A DNA stretch of 64,000 nucleotides from Synergistaceae bacterium DZ-S4 (GTDB lineage Bacteria; Synergistota; Synergistia; Synergistales; Synergistaceae). Every line of letters starts with the position of its first letter. Within the stretch, counting starts at the first letter, position 1. Location: positions 124,001 to 188,000 of the forward strand of contig JAPCWD010000003.1 in the NCBI GenBank assembly GCA_025943965.1. The letters are read 5' to 3'. The notes beneath the pieces are model-generated. The model saw only the letters and a program-made list of their open reading frames with translations. It had not been told where the DNA came from and made no database searches. The position numbers and the translations under genes were made by a program. Positions 23,407 to 32,792 of the stretch are shown here, one piece after another.

Positions 23407-25296
23407 TTAAAGCGGATCGAACTCCGATTTGAGATGTTCCAGGAAGCCCTCAAAGGTCATGGATCCAAGGTCTCCCTTAGACCTTTCCCTTACCGCAACT
23501 GTGCCCTCTTCGGCCTCCCTGGCCCCTATGACCAGCATATACGGGATCTTCTGCATCTGCGCGTCGCGTATTTTCTTGCCCAGTTTCTCATCCCGCGCAT
23601 CAGTCTCGACCCGGATGTCCGCATCCCTAAATTTCTTTGCAAGCTCATCGGTGTATCCGGCGAAATCCGAACTTACCTGAAGCAGCTTTACCTGCACAGG
23701 CGCCAGCCAGTAGGGGAATGCGCCGGCGTAGTTTTCTATCAGTATCCCCATGAACCTCTCGAGGCTCCCGAGGACCGTCCTGTGGAGCATGACAGGGCGG
23801 TGTTCCGCGCCGTCGCTGCCGATGTATGTCATGTCGAACTTCTCCGGCATCTGGAAGTCAAGCTGTATCGTCCCGCACTGCCAGGTTCGGCCGATGCAGT
23901 CCTCAAGGTGGAAGTCTATCTTGGGGCCGTAGAAGGCTCCGTCGCCCGGGTTCAGCTTGTAGGCAGTCCCGGTCTCTTCAAGAGCTTCCTTTAGCCTCTG
24001 CTCCGCTATATCCCAGAGATGGGGATCTCCCATGGAGTTTTCAGGCCTTGTCGAGAGCTCGACATAGTACTTGAAGCCGAAGACATCCTGATAGACATAC
24101 CTGTCAAGCTCCATGATGGCCTTTATCTCATCCTTGATCTGCTCCGGGGTGCAGTAGATATGGGCGTCATCCTGGGTAAATGCCCTCACCCTCATCAGTC
24201 CGTGGAGGGCCCCCGACCTCTCATGGCGGTGTACAAAGCCCAGTTCCGCCATGCGCAGAGGAAGTTCCCTGTAACTGCGTATCGCGCTGTTGTAAACAAG
24301 TATTCCTCCGGGGCAGTTCATCGGTTTAACCGCAAACGGGGCTTCATCTATCTCTGTGAAATACATGTTCTCCTTGTAGTGATCCCAGTGGCCCGAACGC
24401 AGCCAGAGAGACCTGTCGAGGATCATCGGGGTCTTGATCTCGACATATCCGCGTTTGGTATGTTCCTTCCTCCAGAAAGAAATGAGGTTGTTCATAATGA
24501 CCATTCCCTTTGGGTGGAAGAAGGGGAATCCGGGGCCTTCCGCGTGTACGCTGAAGAGGTCGAGCTCTTTTCCCAGTTTCCGGTGATCCCTCGCCTTGGC
24601 TTCTTCGACCCTGCGGAGATACTCCTTAAGCTCCTCCTCAGACCCGAATGCCGTTCCGTATATGCGGGTCAGCATTTCGTTCTTCTCATCACCGTGCCAG
24701 TACGCACCGGCAAGGGAGAGGAGTTTGAAGAACTTGCAGCATCCGGTATGCGGAACGTGGGGGCCGCGGCAGAAGTCAATGAAGTCACCCTCACGGTAGG
24801 TCGAAAGGATCTCACCCTCAAGGGCGTCGATCATTTCGACTTTCAGGTCTTCTCCAAGTTTCGAAAAAAGCTCCTTAGCCTGCTCTTTTGTGTGTTCTTC
24901 CCTGACCAGGGGGATCTTTTCCTGGGCGATCTTTCTCATTTCCGATTCGATTTTGGGAAGATCCTCGTCTGAGATGGGATCAGGGAACCTTATGTCATAG
25001 TAGAAACCGTCTTTGATCGCCGGTCCAATGCCAAACTTCGCCTCAGGCCAGAGCCGCAGGACAGCATGGGCCATTAGGTGCGCCGTTGAATGGCGCAGGA
25101 GGTCAAGTCCCTCTTCAGAATCCGGGAAGACCGGTTCCACTGCTGTATCTGAAGTGAACAGTACATCGCAGTCGACCATTTTCCCGCCGACCTTTCCTCC
25201 TATTGCTTTTTTAAGGTGCCAGACATCAAGAAGCTGACGTACAGAGGCGCTGTCTGCCTCATAAACTTTACCATCGGGTGTTGAAAAACGTGCCAT
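23407..25296 (-). CDS. thrS: Threonyl-tRNA synthetase
   Basis: This is the class II synthetase charging tRNA-Thr. The 629 residues comprise a TGS domain (about 1-60), the editing domain with HSTAHLMAHAVLR, the catalytic core (MNCPGGILVYNS, FVHRHERSGALHGLMRVRAFTQDDAHIYC, GTIQLDFQMPEKFDM, HRTVLGSLERFMGILIEN) and an anticodon-binding domain. I take the start at ATG 25296, 8 nt after AGGAGG; the longer frame from 25413 lies over the dut gene and has no family match. It follows dut by 46 nt. Confidence 0.96.
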   Translation of the reverse strand: MARFSTPDGKVYEADSASVRQLLDVWHLKKAIGGKVGGKMVDCDVLFTSDTAVEPVFPDSEEGLDLLRHSTAHLMAHAVLRLWPEAKFGIGPAIKDGFYYDIRFPDPISDEDLPKIESEMRKIAQEKIPLVREEHTKEQAKELFSKLGEDLKVEMIDALEGEILSTYREGDFIDFCRGPHVPHTGCCKFFKLLSLAGAYWHGDEKNEMLTRIYGTAFGSEEELKEYLRRVEEAKARDHRKLGKELDLFSVHAEGPGFPFFHPKGMVIMNNLISFWRKEHTKRGYVEIKTPMILDRSLWLRSGHWDHYKENMYFTEIDEAPFAVKPMNCPGGILVYNSAIRSYRELPLRMAELGFVHRHERSGALHGLMRVRAFTQDDAHIYCTPEQIKDEIKAIMELDRYVYQDVFGFKYYVELSTRPENSMGDPHLWDIAEQRLKEALEETGTAYKLNPGDGAFYGPKIDFHLEDCIGRTWQCGTIQLDFQMPEKFDMTYIGSDGAEHRPVMLHRTVLGSLERFMGILIENYAGAFPYWLAPVQVKLLQVSSDFAGYTDELAKKFRDADIRVETDARDEKLGKKIRDAQMQKIPYMLVIGAREAEEGTVAVRERSKGDLGSMTFEGFLEHLKSEFDPL

Positions 25297-25342
25297 TGTA
25301 TCGCCTCCTAATTTGCCTGAACGGCAAATCCTGACAAAATAT

Positions 25343-25780
25343 CTATTTTCTTCCGGTGCTCCCGAACCCTCCGGAGGACCGCTCTGTCTCATCAAGCTCC
25401 CCGGCCTTCTCAAGCTCGACCTGGGTCACTTGTGCAAATACGAGCTGAGCTATCCTGTCTCCGGGTTCTATCCTGAAATCCTCTTTGCCGTGGTTAATGA
25501 GGATCACCTTAATTTCACCGCGGTAGTCCGAGTCGATAGTTCCGGGTGAATTCAGGACCGTTACCCCATGCTTAAGAGCCAGGCCGCTCCTTGGCCTGAC
25601 CTGGGCTTCGCACCCAGGCGGCATCTCAAAGTATAGCCCGGTGCCTACGCAGCCCCGCTCCCCGGCCGGTATCAGAGCAGCATCCGAAGCCCTCAGGTCC
25701 ATGCCTGAAGAGCCCGGTGTGGCATAGCCTGGAAGTGTTATGCCTTCATCAGCTTTTATCCTGACTTTTACAGCTGACAT
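25343..25780 (-). CDS. dut: dUTP diphosphatase (dUTPase)
   Basis: It is a trimeric enzyme splitting dUTP into dUMP and pyrophosphate, keeping uracil out of DNA. The 145 residues carry the five dUTPase motifs: [46 protein letters not shown] and the C-terminal [11 protein letters not shown]. It lies 8 nt after pnp and before thrS. Confidence 0.96.
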   Translation of the reverse strand: MSAVKVRIKADEGITLPGYATPGSSGMDLRASDAALIPAGERGCVGTGLYFEMPPGCEAQVRPRSGLALKHGVTVLNSPGTIDSDYRGEIKVILINHGKEDFRIEPGDRIAQLVFAQVTQVELEKAGELDETERSSGGFGSTGRK

Positions 25781-25788
25781 TTTGAAGC

Positions 25789-28092
25789 CTACTTTTTACG
25801 TTCTCTTTCAAAGCGCCTGACAGGACGATGATCCGAGCCTCTGTCAGAACCGAAGTCCCTGCGCGGAGGCCTTCCGCCGTCATCGTGCCTCGGACCTCCC
25901 TCGCGCCTTGGGCCTCCCTCGCTCCTTGGGAAATGCGAGAAACGCTCTTCACGCTCTTTTTCTATTGCGGCCTGCTCTGCAAACTCGGGATCCTTCGCAA
26001 GATCATCAAGCTGATCAAGAATGCGCTTGCGGCTCAGGTTGACCCTGTGCATTTCATCAATTTCCTTGACTGTTACAAGGACCTTATCTCCTGTATTTAT
26101 CGCATCCTCAAGCCTGGGGATATGATAGTTGCTGATCTCGCTTACGTGGAGGAGTCCCTCCTTGCCCGGGAGCACCTCTACAAAGACGCCGAAATTCATC
26201 ATCCTTGTGGCTGTCCCGACAAATGTCTCCCCCGCCTTGACTTCGCGGACGAGATCGTTGATTATCCTGACCGCTGCCTGAGCTGAATCATCGTTGACGG
26301 CTGCAATGTATACGCGTCCGCTGTCATCCACATCTATCTTTGCTCCTGTACGCTGTACTATCGAACGGATCATCTTGCCGCCGGGGCCTATGACTTCACG
26401 GATCTTTTCCGGATCGATGTTTATCGTAATTATCTTAGGCGCTGTCGATGAAAGTTCAACGCGAGGCGCAGAGATCGTCCCATCCATGATATCGAGTATC
26501 TGGAGCCTGCCTTTTTTGGCCTGTCCCAGCGCCTGCGTCAGTATATCCCTCGTTATGCCTCCGGCCTTGTTGTCCATCTGGAGTGCAGTCACTCCGTCCC
26601 TTGTGCCTGCGACCTTGAAGTCCATGTCGCCGTAATGATCTTCCAGACCCTGTATGTCGGTCAGTATCCCGAACTTTCCGTTGTCTGCGATAAGTCCCAT
26701 TGCGATCCCGGCAACTGCCTTCCTGATAGGGACGCCTGCTGCCATCATCGAGAGGCTGCCGCTGCATACGCTTGCCATCGAGCTTGAGCCGTTTGATTCA
26801 AGAATGTCGGATACCTGGCGGACCACATAGGGGAATTCCTCTTCGCTCGGGAATACGGCGCTAAGAGCTCTTTCTGCAAGTGCTCCGTGGCCGATCTCCC
26901 TGCGTCCGGGGCCGCGCATTGGTCTGACTTCACCCACAGAGTACGGCGGGAAATTGTAATGGAGGATAAACTTCTTGGGAGGCTCGTCAAGTTTCAGCCC
27001 GTCCAGGATCTGATCATCCGTGCCCATCATTCCGAGGGTCGTGACCCCCAGAGATTGTGTCTCGCCCCGTGTAAAGAGTGCCGATCCGTGGGTCATTGGG
27101 AGCACATCTGTCTCGCAGGTGATCTTCCTGAGTTCATCCATGCTCCTGCCGTCAGATCTGCGCCTGTCGTCAAGGAGGAGTTTCCTGACGCACTTCTTGA
27201 CCATCTCGTCCATTTTTGCCGCTATGTAGTTCGCTGAATCCGGATGGGACTCGGAGAAATACTCTTCCGCCCTCTTCTGTGCCTCTCCTATAGCTGCGCC
27301 GCGCGGCTGCTTTTCATGGATCTGAACAGCTGCGTAAATGTCATCATAGATTTCCTTCTCCATCCATTCATCTATCTCTGTGATAACTTCAGGTGAGGGC
27401 AGCTCCGCCTTCGGCTTTCCGACCTTGGCACAGACAGCATCAATGAAGTCAACTATCTTTCTGATGGCCTCATTTGCCAGTTCCATGGCATCGACAAGAA
27501 GCTCTTCCGAAACTTCCTTCGCTCCGGCCTCTACCATAGTGACACCGCCCCTGTGTCCTGCGACTACAAGATCCATTGTGCTTCGCGGCATGTCTGTCTC
27601 ATCGGGATTAACTACAAGTTCTCCATCAATGCAGCCGATGCGCACCGCCCCTATCGGACCGTCCCAGGGAATGTCTGACATGGAAAGGGCAAGCGAGGCT
27701 CCGTTTATGGCCAGGATGCTGGCCGGGTTGGCCTGGTCGACAGACATGACTGTTGCGACGACATGGACATCGTTTCGCATCCACTCAGGGAAAAGCGAGC
27801 GGATCGAGCGGTCTATCATCCTCCCGCTCAGTATAGCGGTATCGGAGGGGCGTCCCTCTCTTTTGATGAATCCTCCGGGCACTTTTCCCGCAGAATAGAA
27901 CCTCTCTTCGTAGTCTACAAGGAGAGGGAAGAAGTCTAGCCCCTGCCTTGCTTTTTCCGCAAGCACTGCAGTGACCAGCACTGCAGTCCTGCCGTGCCCC
28001 GCAAGAACTGCGGCATTCGCCTGTTTTGCAAGACGCCCTGTTTCAAAGGACATGGTCTTGCCGTATAATTCCAACTCAAATATCTCTTTCAT
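25789..28092 (-). CDS. pnp: Polynucleotide phosphorylase
   Basis: It is a phosphorolytic 3'-5' exoribonuclease of RNA turnover. The 767 residues hold two RNase PH domains ([22 protein letters not shown] in the first; [33 protein letters not shown] and GIAMGLI in the second), then a KH domain (INPEKI-like, [20 protein letters not shown]) and an S1 domain ([20 protein letters not shown]). The last 50 residues are a charged Arg/Gly/Asp-rich tail, longer than usual, that may bind RNA or partners. rpsO lies upstream, the classical rpsO-pnp order. Confidence 0.97.
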   Translation of the reverse strand: MKEIFELELYGKTMSFETGRLAKQANAAVLAGHGRTAVLVTAVLAEKARQGLDFFPLLVDYEERFYSAGKVPGGFIKREGRPSDTAILSGRMIDRSIRSLFPEWMRNDVHVVATVMSVDQANPASILAINGASLALSMSDIPWDGPIGAVRIGCIDGELVVNPDETDMPRSTMDLVVAGHRGGVTMVEAGAKEVSEELLVDAMELANEAIRKIVDFIDAVCAKVGKPKAELPSPEVITEIDEWMEKEIYDDIYAAVQIHEKQPRGAAIGEAQKRAEEYFSESHPDSANYIAAKMDEMVKKCVRKLLLDDRRRSDGRSMDELRKITCETDVLPMTHGSALFTRGETQSLGVTTLGMMGTDDQILDGLKLDEPPKKFILHYNFPPYSVGEVRPMRGPGRREIGHGALAERALSAVFPSEEEFPYVVRQVSDILESNGSSSMASVCSGSLSMMAAGVPIRKAVAGIAMGLIADNGKFGILTDIQGLEDHYGDMDFKVAGTRDGVTALQMDNKAGGITRDILTQALGQAKKGRLQILDIMDGTISAPRVELSSTAPKIITINIDPEKIREVIGPGGKMIRSIVQRTGAKIDVDDSGRVYIAAVNDDSAQAAVRIINDLVREVKAGETFVGTATRMMNFGVFVEVLPGKEGLLHVSEISNYHIPRLEDAINTGDKVLVTVKEIDEMHRVNLSRKRILDQLDDLAKDPEFAEQAAIEKEREERFSHFPRSEGGPRREGGPRHDDGGRPPRRDFGSDRGSDHRPVRRFERERKK

Positions 28093-28152
28093 TTTTTCTT
28101 TTCCTCCCGTTTTCTGTCTTCAACTGTTGAAGAATAGCACAAAATAACAAAA

Positions 28153-28179
28153 ATGGCGAAGGTATTCACCCTCCGCCAT
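28153..28179 (-). terminator. Terminator/attenuator between rpsO and pnp
   Basis: On the minus strand ATGGCGGAGG pairs with CCTTCGCCAT (one G-U) across a 7-nt loop, followed by TTTTTGTTATTTT. It should end part of the rpsO transcripts before pnp. In E. coli the corresponding space holds an RNase III site. Confidence 0.8.
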
Positions 28180-28221
28180 GCATAAGTTGCCTGTTTTTTC
28201 AGTAACTTTACCAACCTGTGA

Positions 28222-28488
28222 TCAGTGACGCAGTCCGAGGCGCTGGATAAGCGACTGATAACGGTTGAAATCACGGTCCTTGAGATACTGAAGAAGCTTG
28301 CGGCGCTTCCCTACCATGATGAGAAGACCGCGGCGGGAGTGGAAATCCTTCTTATGGATCCTCATGTGGTCTGTAAGCTCACGGATACGCGTCGTGAGGA
28401 TGGCCACCTGCACCTCTGTGGAACCGGTGTCTGCCCCGTGTACTTTGAATTCTTCGATCAGCTGCTGTTTCTTTTCCTTGTCGATCAT
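28222..28488 (-). CDS. rpsO: Ribosomal protein S15
   Basis: This 88-residue small-subunit protein binds 16S rRNA at the central domain. It starts [21 protein letters not shown] and has the HDxHSRRGL-type block ([12 protein letters not shown]) and the C-terminal [21 protein letters not shown] chose ATG 28488, 9 nt after AGGAG; the longer frame to 28575 adds 29 residues without support. The chosen length equals the family norm. Confidence 0.97.
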   Translation of the reverse strand: MIDKEKKQQLIEEFKVHGADTGSTEVQVAILTTRIRELTDHMRIHKKDFHSRRGLLIMVGKRRKLLQYLKDRDFNRYQSLIQRLGLRH

Positions 28489-28580
28489 GTCGATCACTCC
28501 TGTCTGAGCCTGTTGCGCCCGATATTCCCAAAACTCAGGCCAACGTCGCTGTGCGCCGGTCCGTGTGAAGGGCAATGGAA

Positions 28581-28609
28581 ATAATAGCAGAGAGTATCAG
28601 ATATGACAA
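28581..28609 (-). promoter_or_regulatory. Predicted rpsO promoter
   Basis: On the minus strand TTGTCA (28609 to 28604) is followed after 17 nt by TATTAT (28586 to 28581), about 90 nt before the rpsO ATG. Both boxes match five of six consensus bases. Confidence 0.65.
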
Positions 28610-28649
28610 GCCGTCCCCGAAAGATCATTATAGCCTTAAACGTTTTTGC

Positions 28650-29246
28650 CTATGAGTCTTTTTTGCTCTCCCGCGACTCTGCCCTCTTCTTCATCCTCTT
28701 GTTGACAGCAGAACAGTAGACTGCAGCAAGCGGATTGTGCCCCAGGACTCTGTCCTTCACAGCAAGAGGGACCACATAGGTGTGTGAGTGCTTAATGAAG
28801 AGGGCATCATGACCTACGCATAGTCCAACAACAAGGTTCAGGTCTGTATTCTTTTCTTCAAGCATCCTCGCCTGCTCTATAGGGTTGCAGCTGACCGGCC
28901 CCACCCTGTCGCTTGTCGGAGCTCCCATATCGGATTTCGGGATACCGCACACCTTGCAGCAAACTGCCTCGATATCAAAGAAATCGGAAAGGTAGTCGGC
29001 AATTTTTGCGGCCTCTTCCTGCAATCCCACACAAAAAGCTAAGCCGAGCTTTTTATATCCCATCCTTGCGGCAAACTCCACCACTTCTTCTATCCTGTTG
29101 AGGTCGCCGTAGAACTCTGACTCTACCACGGCTGCGGTCTGCATCATCATTTTTTCGTGAGGGTCCGAGTAGAGTTCGATGCTGTTTCTGACTACGCATG
29201 GCTCCTCATCCCTGCACCTTTTGTCGCCGCAAAGATCACATCTCAT
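28650..29246 (-). CDS. DUF1847 family protein, probable metal-binding
   Basis: This is a 198-residue protein of the DUF1847 type found in many anaerobes. It opens with MRCDLCGDKRCRDEEPC and has further Cys pairs in EAVCCKVCGIPK and GPVSCNP, and GLCVGHDALFIKHSHTYV. The many conserved Cys and His suggest a metal or Fe-S site. The reaction is unknown. The start at ATG 29246 (GGAGG 9 nt upstream) overlaps the rluD-like gene by 11 nt, so the two are probably cotranscribed. A Lys/Arg-rich tail ends the protein. Confidence 0.85.
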   Translation of the reverse strand: MRCDLCGDKRCRDEEPCVVRNSIELYSDPHEKMMMQTAAVVESEFYGDLNRIEEVVEFAARMGYKKLGLAFCVGLQEEAAKIADYLSDFFDIEAVCCKVCGIPKSDMGAPTSDRVGPVSCNPIEQARMLEEKNTDLNLVVGLCVGHDALFIKHSHTYVVPLAVKDRVLGHNPLAAVYCSAVNKRMKKRAESRESKKDS

Positions 29247-30144
29247 TAAAATATTCCTCCATATCCTTTGGCAGGGGAGCCGTGAATTCCCTGTTCTTGA
29301 TGTTTTCCGGAAGTCCCTCATCGTCAGGGAATACCAGTGAATATGCGTGGAGCAGCGGCCTTTTCGCTTTTTTCACGTCACCGCCGTATTTTATGTCTCC
29401 GATTATAGGATGTCCGACTGCGGCAAAATGGACCCTCGCCTGATGGGACCTTCCTGTAACAAGTTCAGCTTCGACTCCGCTCCAGCCGTTGCCGTAGGAT
29501 ATGCTTCTGTATCTGGTAAGAGCCTTCTGTCCGTCCGGGTCTATCCTTACGGTGTTCGAAGAGGGATCTTTGAGGACCGGCAGGTCTATCTCTCCCGACT
29601 CCTCTGTCCTGCCCTGAACAACGGCCAGATAGATCTTCCTGATCCTTCTCTCCCTTATCAGCTCCGAGAGGTGTCTCAGAGAAAGGCCGGTAAGGGCAAC
29701 TATTACGGCACCCGATGTATTCCTGTCAAGGCGCTGTACGGTGGAGGGGCGAAAGTCGCTCCTCGCCCAGGCAAGTTCTGTCAGCACCCTTGTAATGAGG
29801 GAATCGCCCCCTTTTGTGTCGGGTTGGGTGAGCAGTCCCGCAGGCTTGTTGATGATCCAGAGATATTCATCCCTGTATATCGTTTCCAAGCTGTTCCTGA
29901 CCGGGATCCTGACATCCCGGTCCGCCGTCCTCTGATCGGGCATGGCGTCCTCCCATGGGACCTGGAGGAACTGTCCCTCTTCGACCCTTGTATCCGGTCT
30001 GACCTTCCGGGCATCCAGACGGACTTCCCCGGTCCGGATTGCCTTCATCACTGCCCCGAGGGGGACCCAGGGCCACATGCCCCTAAGGAGCCTGTCTATG
30101 CGTCTGCCGGACTGATCTGCCGTAACATAAAACTCTTTTGACAT
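29236..30144 (-). CDS. RluC/RluD family 23S rRNA pseudouridine synthase
   Basis: It converts specific uridines to pseudouridine in rRNA. The 302 residues show an N-terminal S4 RNA-binding domain (SGRRIDRLLRG) and the catalytic domain with INKPAGLLTQP and the catalytic-Asp motif RLDRNTSG, then GRSHQARVHFAAVGHPIIGD. The start is ATG 30144 with GAGAGG upstream; the longer frame lacks a family match. Which uridine is targeted cannot be read from sequence. Confidence 0.92.
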   Translation of the reverse strand: MSKEFYVTADQSGRRIDRLLRGMWPWVPLGAVMKAIRTGEVRLDARKVRPDTRVEEGQFLQVPWEDAMPDQRTADRDVRIPVRNSLETIYRDEYLWIINKPAGLLTQPDTKGGDSLITRVLTELAWARSDFRPSTVQRLDRNTSGAVIVALTGLSLRHLSELIRERRIRKIYLAVVQGRTEESGEIDLPVLKDPSSNTVRIDPDGQKALTRYRSISYGNGWSGVEAELVTGRSHQARVHFAAVGHPIIGDIKYGGDVKKAKRPLLHAYSLVFPDDEGLPENIKNREFTAPLPKDMEEYFNEM

Positions 30145-30205
30145 CGTTTTTCCTCTCTGTCGGAGTGTCCCCTGTACCTTGCCCGATCCGGAAACGGTAC
30201 TGGCG

Positions 30206-31231
30206 CTACCTTTTCCAGAAACGGCGTCCCGTGGCTGCGTGCCACTGCGATATCGGCTGGTCGTCAGCAAGGTCTTTTACGGAGTCATTCCAGCAGAAGA
30301 CCCTGAAATCGAGTTCGTCGGCCGCAGAAACTATCATGGCCTCGGGTGTGGCAGGGACAACAGGAGAACCGAACTCCCTCTGTCCGTGATGGCTCAGCAG
30401 AATATGAGCCAGCTGGAGCCTGATGGAGCTGTCAAGCTGTGCACTCTCTGCAAGTTCCACAAACATTGAATACCCTATCGCTATATGGTCAAGAACAGCC
30501 CCTTCAAGGGTCATCTCCGGGATCGAACCCATCTTGTAGGATCCGAGTTTGCCGAGGTCGTGAAGGAGTCCGCCAGCTGTTACTATGTCGACGTCTATGT
30601 CATAGCCCGATGTCCTGAATGAAAGTGCCATCGCCCTGGCACACTCGGTAACTGACAGCGTATGCTCAAGAAGTCCGTTCGCGTACGCGTGGTGGTGGCT
30701 CACAGCTGCGGGCCAGTCACGGAACTGCTTCCATGTCTCGCCTTTATATACATATCTGATGAATTCCGCCACTTCCGCACGGCAGGAGGATACGAGCTCC
30801 TCATATCTTTTCAGAAGTTCCTCCAGTGCTATCGGCGATCTCGGGAGATACTGCGAAGGGGGGAACTTCTCCTGGTCCAGCAGAGTCAGCTTGTTGAAGT
30901 TGAACTGTATCTGCCCCCTGAATTCAGTTGTTTTGCCCTCCACTCCCATCGTACAGCCGGCAACATTCCTAAGCTTCCCGTCATCCAGCCTTTTTGCCGG
31001 AGAAGAGGGGTCCAGTTCGGGATCAGACCTGTCAAACCAGACGGCATCCGACCATATCTTTGCCTCAAGCGTACCGGACTGGTCCGTCACAGCCATCTCG
31101 AAGTAGGGTTTTCCGTTTTTGTCATTTTTCTGAAAAAGCGAGGATACAACGAATATTGCCTTAAATGATGACCCAGAGGTCATTTTGCGGATATCTTGGC
31201 TGTTTTTCAGTGCAGATTGCGTTTCTGGCAT
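30206..31231 (-). CDS. HD-domain 3'-5' exoribonuclease, YhaM family
   Basis: The 341 residues have an N-terminal OB-fold nucleic-acid-binding domain (about 15-105, ending near QFNFNKLTLLD) and an HD hydrolase domain with HHHAYANGLLEHTLSV, LLHDLGKLG, HIAIGY and LLSHHG, the metal ligands of the HD superfamily. This OB plus HD layout is that of YhaM, a 3'-5' exonuclease acting on RNA and DNA. It is the first gene of a three-gene group with the pseudouridine synthase and DUF1847. Confidence 0.87.
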   Translation of the reverse strand: MPETQSALKNSQDIRKMTSGSSFKAIFVVSSLFQKNDKNGKPYFEMAVTDQSGTLEAKIWSDAVWFDRSDPELDPSSPAKRLDDGKLRNVAGCTMGVEGKTTEFRGQIQFNFNKLTLLDQEKFPPSQYLPRSPIALEELLKRYEELVSSCRAEVAEFIRYVYKGETWKQFRDWPAAVSHHHAYANGLLEHTLSVTECARAMALSFRTSGYDIDVDIVTAGGLLHDLGKLGSYKMGSIPEMTLEGAVLDHIAIGYSMFVELAESAQLDSSIRLQLAHILLSHHGQREFGSPVVPATPEAMIVSAADELDFRVFCWNDSVKDLADDQPISQWHAATGRRFWKR

Positions 31232-31276
31232 ATTTATCTTCCTTCCGGTGCATGTTTGCTTCGAAATTCCAATTTA

Positions 31277-31305
31277 ATAATAGACGCTTAAGCCAACTAT
31301 TGAAA
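31277..31305 (-). promoter_or_regulatory. Possible promoter of the YhaM-like gene
   Basis: On the minus strand TTTCAA is followed after 17 nt by TATTAT. The -10 is good and the -35 poor, so this is tentative. It is divergent from the aminotransferase promoter. Confidence 0.35.
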
Positions 31306-31349
31306 GGGGCAATGCGTTGTTCGTACCGCTGATATATCATTTTTCTCAG

Positions 31350-31377
31350 TGACAATCTGCTTTTTTTGTGTATAATG
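31350..31377 (+). promoter_or_regulatory. Promoter of the aminotransferase gene
   Basis: GTGACA (31350-31355) is followed after 16 nt by a consensus TATAAT (31372-31377), 68 nt before the ATG. Confidence 0.65.
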
Positions 31378-31444
31378 ACAATGCGGTCTCTTTCACAAGA
31401 AAGAGGCAATTATGTTATGTTAATATTTTTTGGAGGGATTTGCT

Positions 31445-32653
31445 ATGAGTTCGGTAAACTGGAATGCAAGGCTTTCGGATATAGCCCTTAACGTCAAACC
31501 TTCACCCATCAGGGCTCTTATGAAATACACAAAGACCCCGGGCGTGATATCTTTTGCAGGAGGCAACCCCGACCCTGCTGTTTTCCCTGTTGCTGAGTTT
31601 TCTGAAGCTTCTGCGATACTGGCCCGGGAAGGCAGAGATGTCCTTCAGTACGGAGCTACAGACGGTTATGCGCCGCTTAAGGAATACATCGCAAAATGGA
31701 TGGCTCCGAGGATGGGCCGTGAGACAAAACCGGAAGAGATGCTGATCACAACGGGATCACAGGAAGGGATGGACCTTCTCTGCAGCGTTCTTCTGAACGA
31801 CGGTGACACAATAATAGTAGAGGGTCCCACATACCCGGGAGCGATCCATGCAATGAGAAACCGCGGAGCCCGTTTCATCTCCGTCCCGTGCGATAAAGAC
31901 GGCATGTGCGTTGATCTTCTTCCCGGCATTATCGAACAGGGACGCAATGACGGACACAAAATCAAATTCATCTACACGATAGTGAACTTCCAGAACCCAT
32001 CCGGATCCACCCTTTCTGAGGAGCGCAGGGCGAAGCTGCTTGATATCGCCGAGAAGTATGATCTTATAATCTTCGAGGACGACCCCTACGGACACCTGCG
32101 CTACACGGGAAACCACGTACCGACTATCTTCTCTATGGATAAAAAACAGAGCGGAAGAGTCGTCTACGCTTGCTCTTTCTCCAAGATACTGGCCCCGGGA
32201 ACACGTGTGGCATGGATAGTCGGAGATCCCGAGCTTATGCAGAAACTCGTCATGATCAAGCAGGGTACGAACCTCTGCTCGAGCGTCGTAGCACAGGCAC
32301 TGGTCTATGAATACTGCAGACTTGGACACCTTGACGGCTTCCTCCCCAAGATCATCGCCCACTATGCGAAGAAACGCGATGCCATGGAGGCCGGATTCAA
32401 GAAATACCTGCCGTCCAACACGATCTACAACACCCCGGAAGGCGGCTTCTTCTTCTGGCTGCAGGTCCCCGGAGTCGACTCGACAGCCCTCTTCATGAAG
32501 GCGATCGAGCATGGAGTCGCGTTCGTTACCGGTCCCTCCTTCTTCGTAGACGGTTCGGGACTTGATTTCATGCGCACCTGCTTCACATTCGCGCAGCCGG
32601 AAGAGCTCGAAGAGGGCGCAAAACGCCTCGGCGAAGCAATAAAGGCTCTTTAA
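31445..32653 (+). CDS. PLP-dependent aminotransferase, class I/II (2-aminoadipate transaminase-like)
   Basis: This is a 402-residue fold-type I aminotransferase. Motifs are ITTGSQEGMDLL, VEGPTYPGAI, NFQNPSGSTLS, IFEDDPYGHLRY and the PLP-lysine block SFSKILAPGTRVAWIVG. The closest functional types are the MocR-like/LysN aminotransferases acting on 2-aminoadipate, aromatic or branched-chain amino acids; the exact substrate cannot be told. I place the start at ATG 31445, 10 nt after GGAGG. It is a single gene between its own promoter and terminator and would suit amino-acid fermentation or the last step of Phe/Tyr synthesis. Confidence 0.92.
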   Translation: MSSVNWNARLSDIALNVKPSPIRALMKYTKTPGVISFAGGNPDPAVFPVAEFSEASAILAREGRDVLQYGATDGYAPLKEYIAKWMAPRMGRETKPEEMLITTGSQEGMDLLCSVLLNDGDTIIVEGPTYPGAIHAMRNRGARFISVPCDKDGMCVDLLPGIIEQGRNDGHKIKFIYTIVNFQNPSGSTLSEERRAKLLDIAEKYDLIIFEDDPYGHLRYTGNHVPTIFSMDKKQSGRVVYACSFSKILAPGTRVAWIVGDPELMQKLVMIKQGTNLCSSVVAQALVYEYCRLGHLDGFLPKIIAHYAKKRDAMEAGFKKYLPSNTIYNTPEGGFFFWLQVPGVDSTALFMKAIEHGVAFVTGPSFFVDGSGLDFMRTCFTFAQPEELEEGAKRLGEAIKAL

Positions 32654-32679
32654 ATAAGCGTTCTGACAGCATAAACGGT

Positions 32680-32706
32680 GCGGCCTCTCTTAGGAGGCCG
32701 CTTTTT
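32680..32706 (+). terminator. Terminator after the aminotransferase gene
   Basis: A perfect 8-bp stem GCGGCCTC/GAGGCCGC with a 6-nt loop is followed by TTTTT. Confidence 0.9.
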
Positions 32707-32738
32707 CCATGCACCGGCAATGTTAAAGCAAACGGCCG

Positions 32739-32768
32739 TTGATACAACGATCGAAGGAAGATTATAAT
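32739..32768 (+). promoter_or_regulatory. Promoter of mnmE
   Basis: TTGATA (32739-32744) is followed after 18 nt by TATAAT (32763-32768), 24 nt before the mnmE ATG. The leader would be very short. Confidence 0.65.
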
Positions 32769-32792
32769 GGAGAGGCAAAGGGAGGCGGGACC

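Noticed and set aside
24019..24972. 317-codon plus-strand frame opposite thrS
   Set aside because: It lies wholly antisense to a conserved synthetase; no ribosome site or family features.
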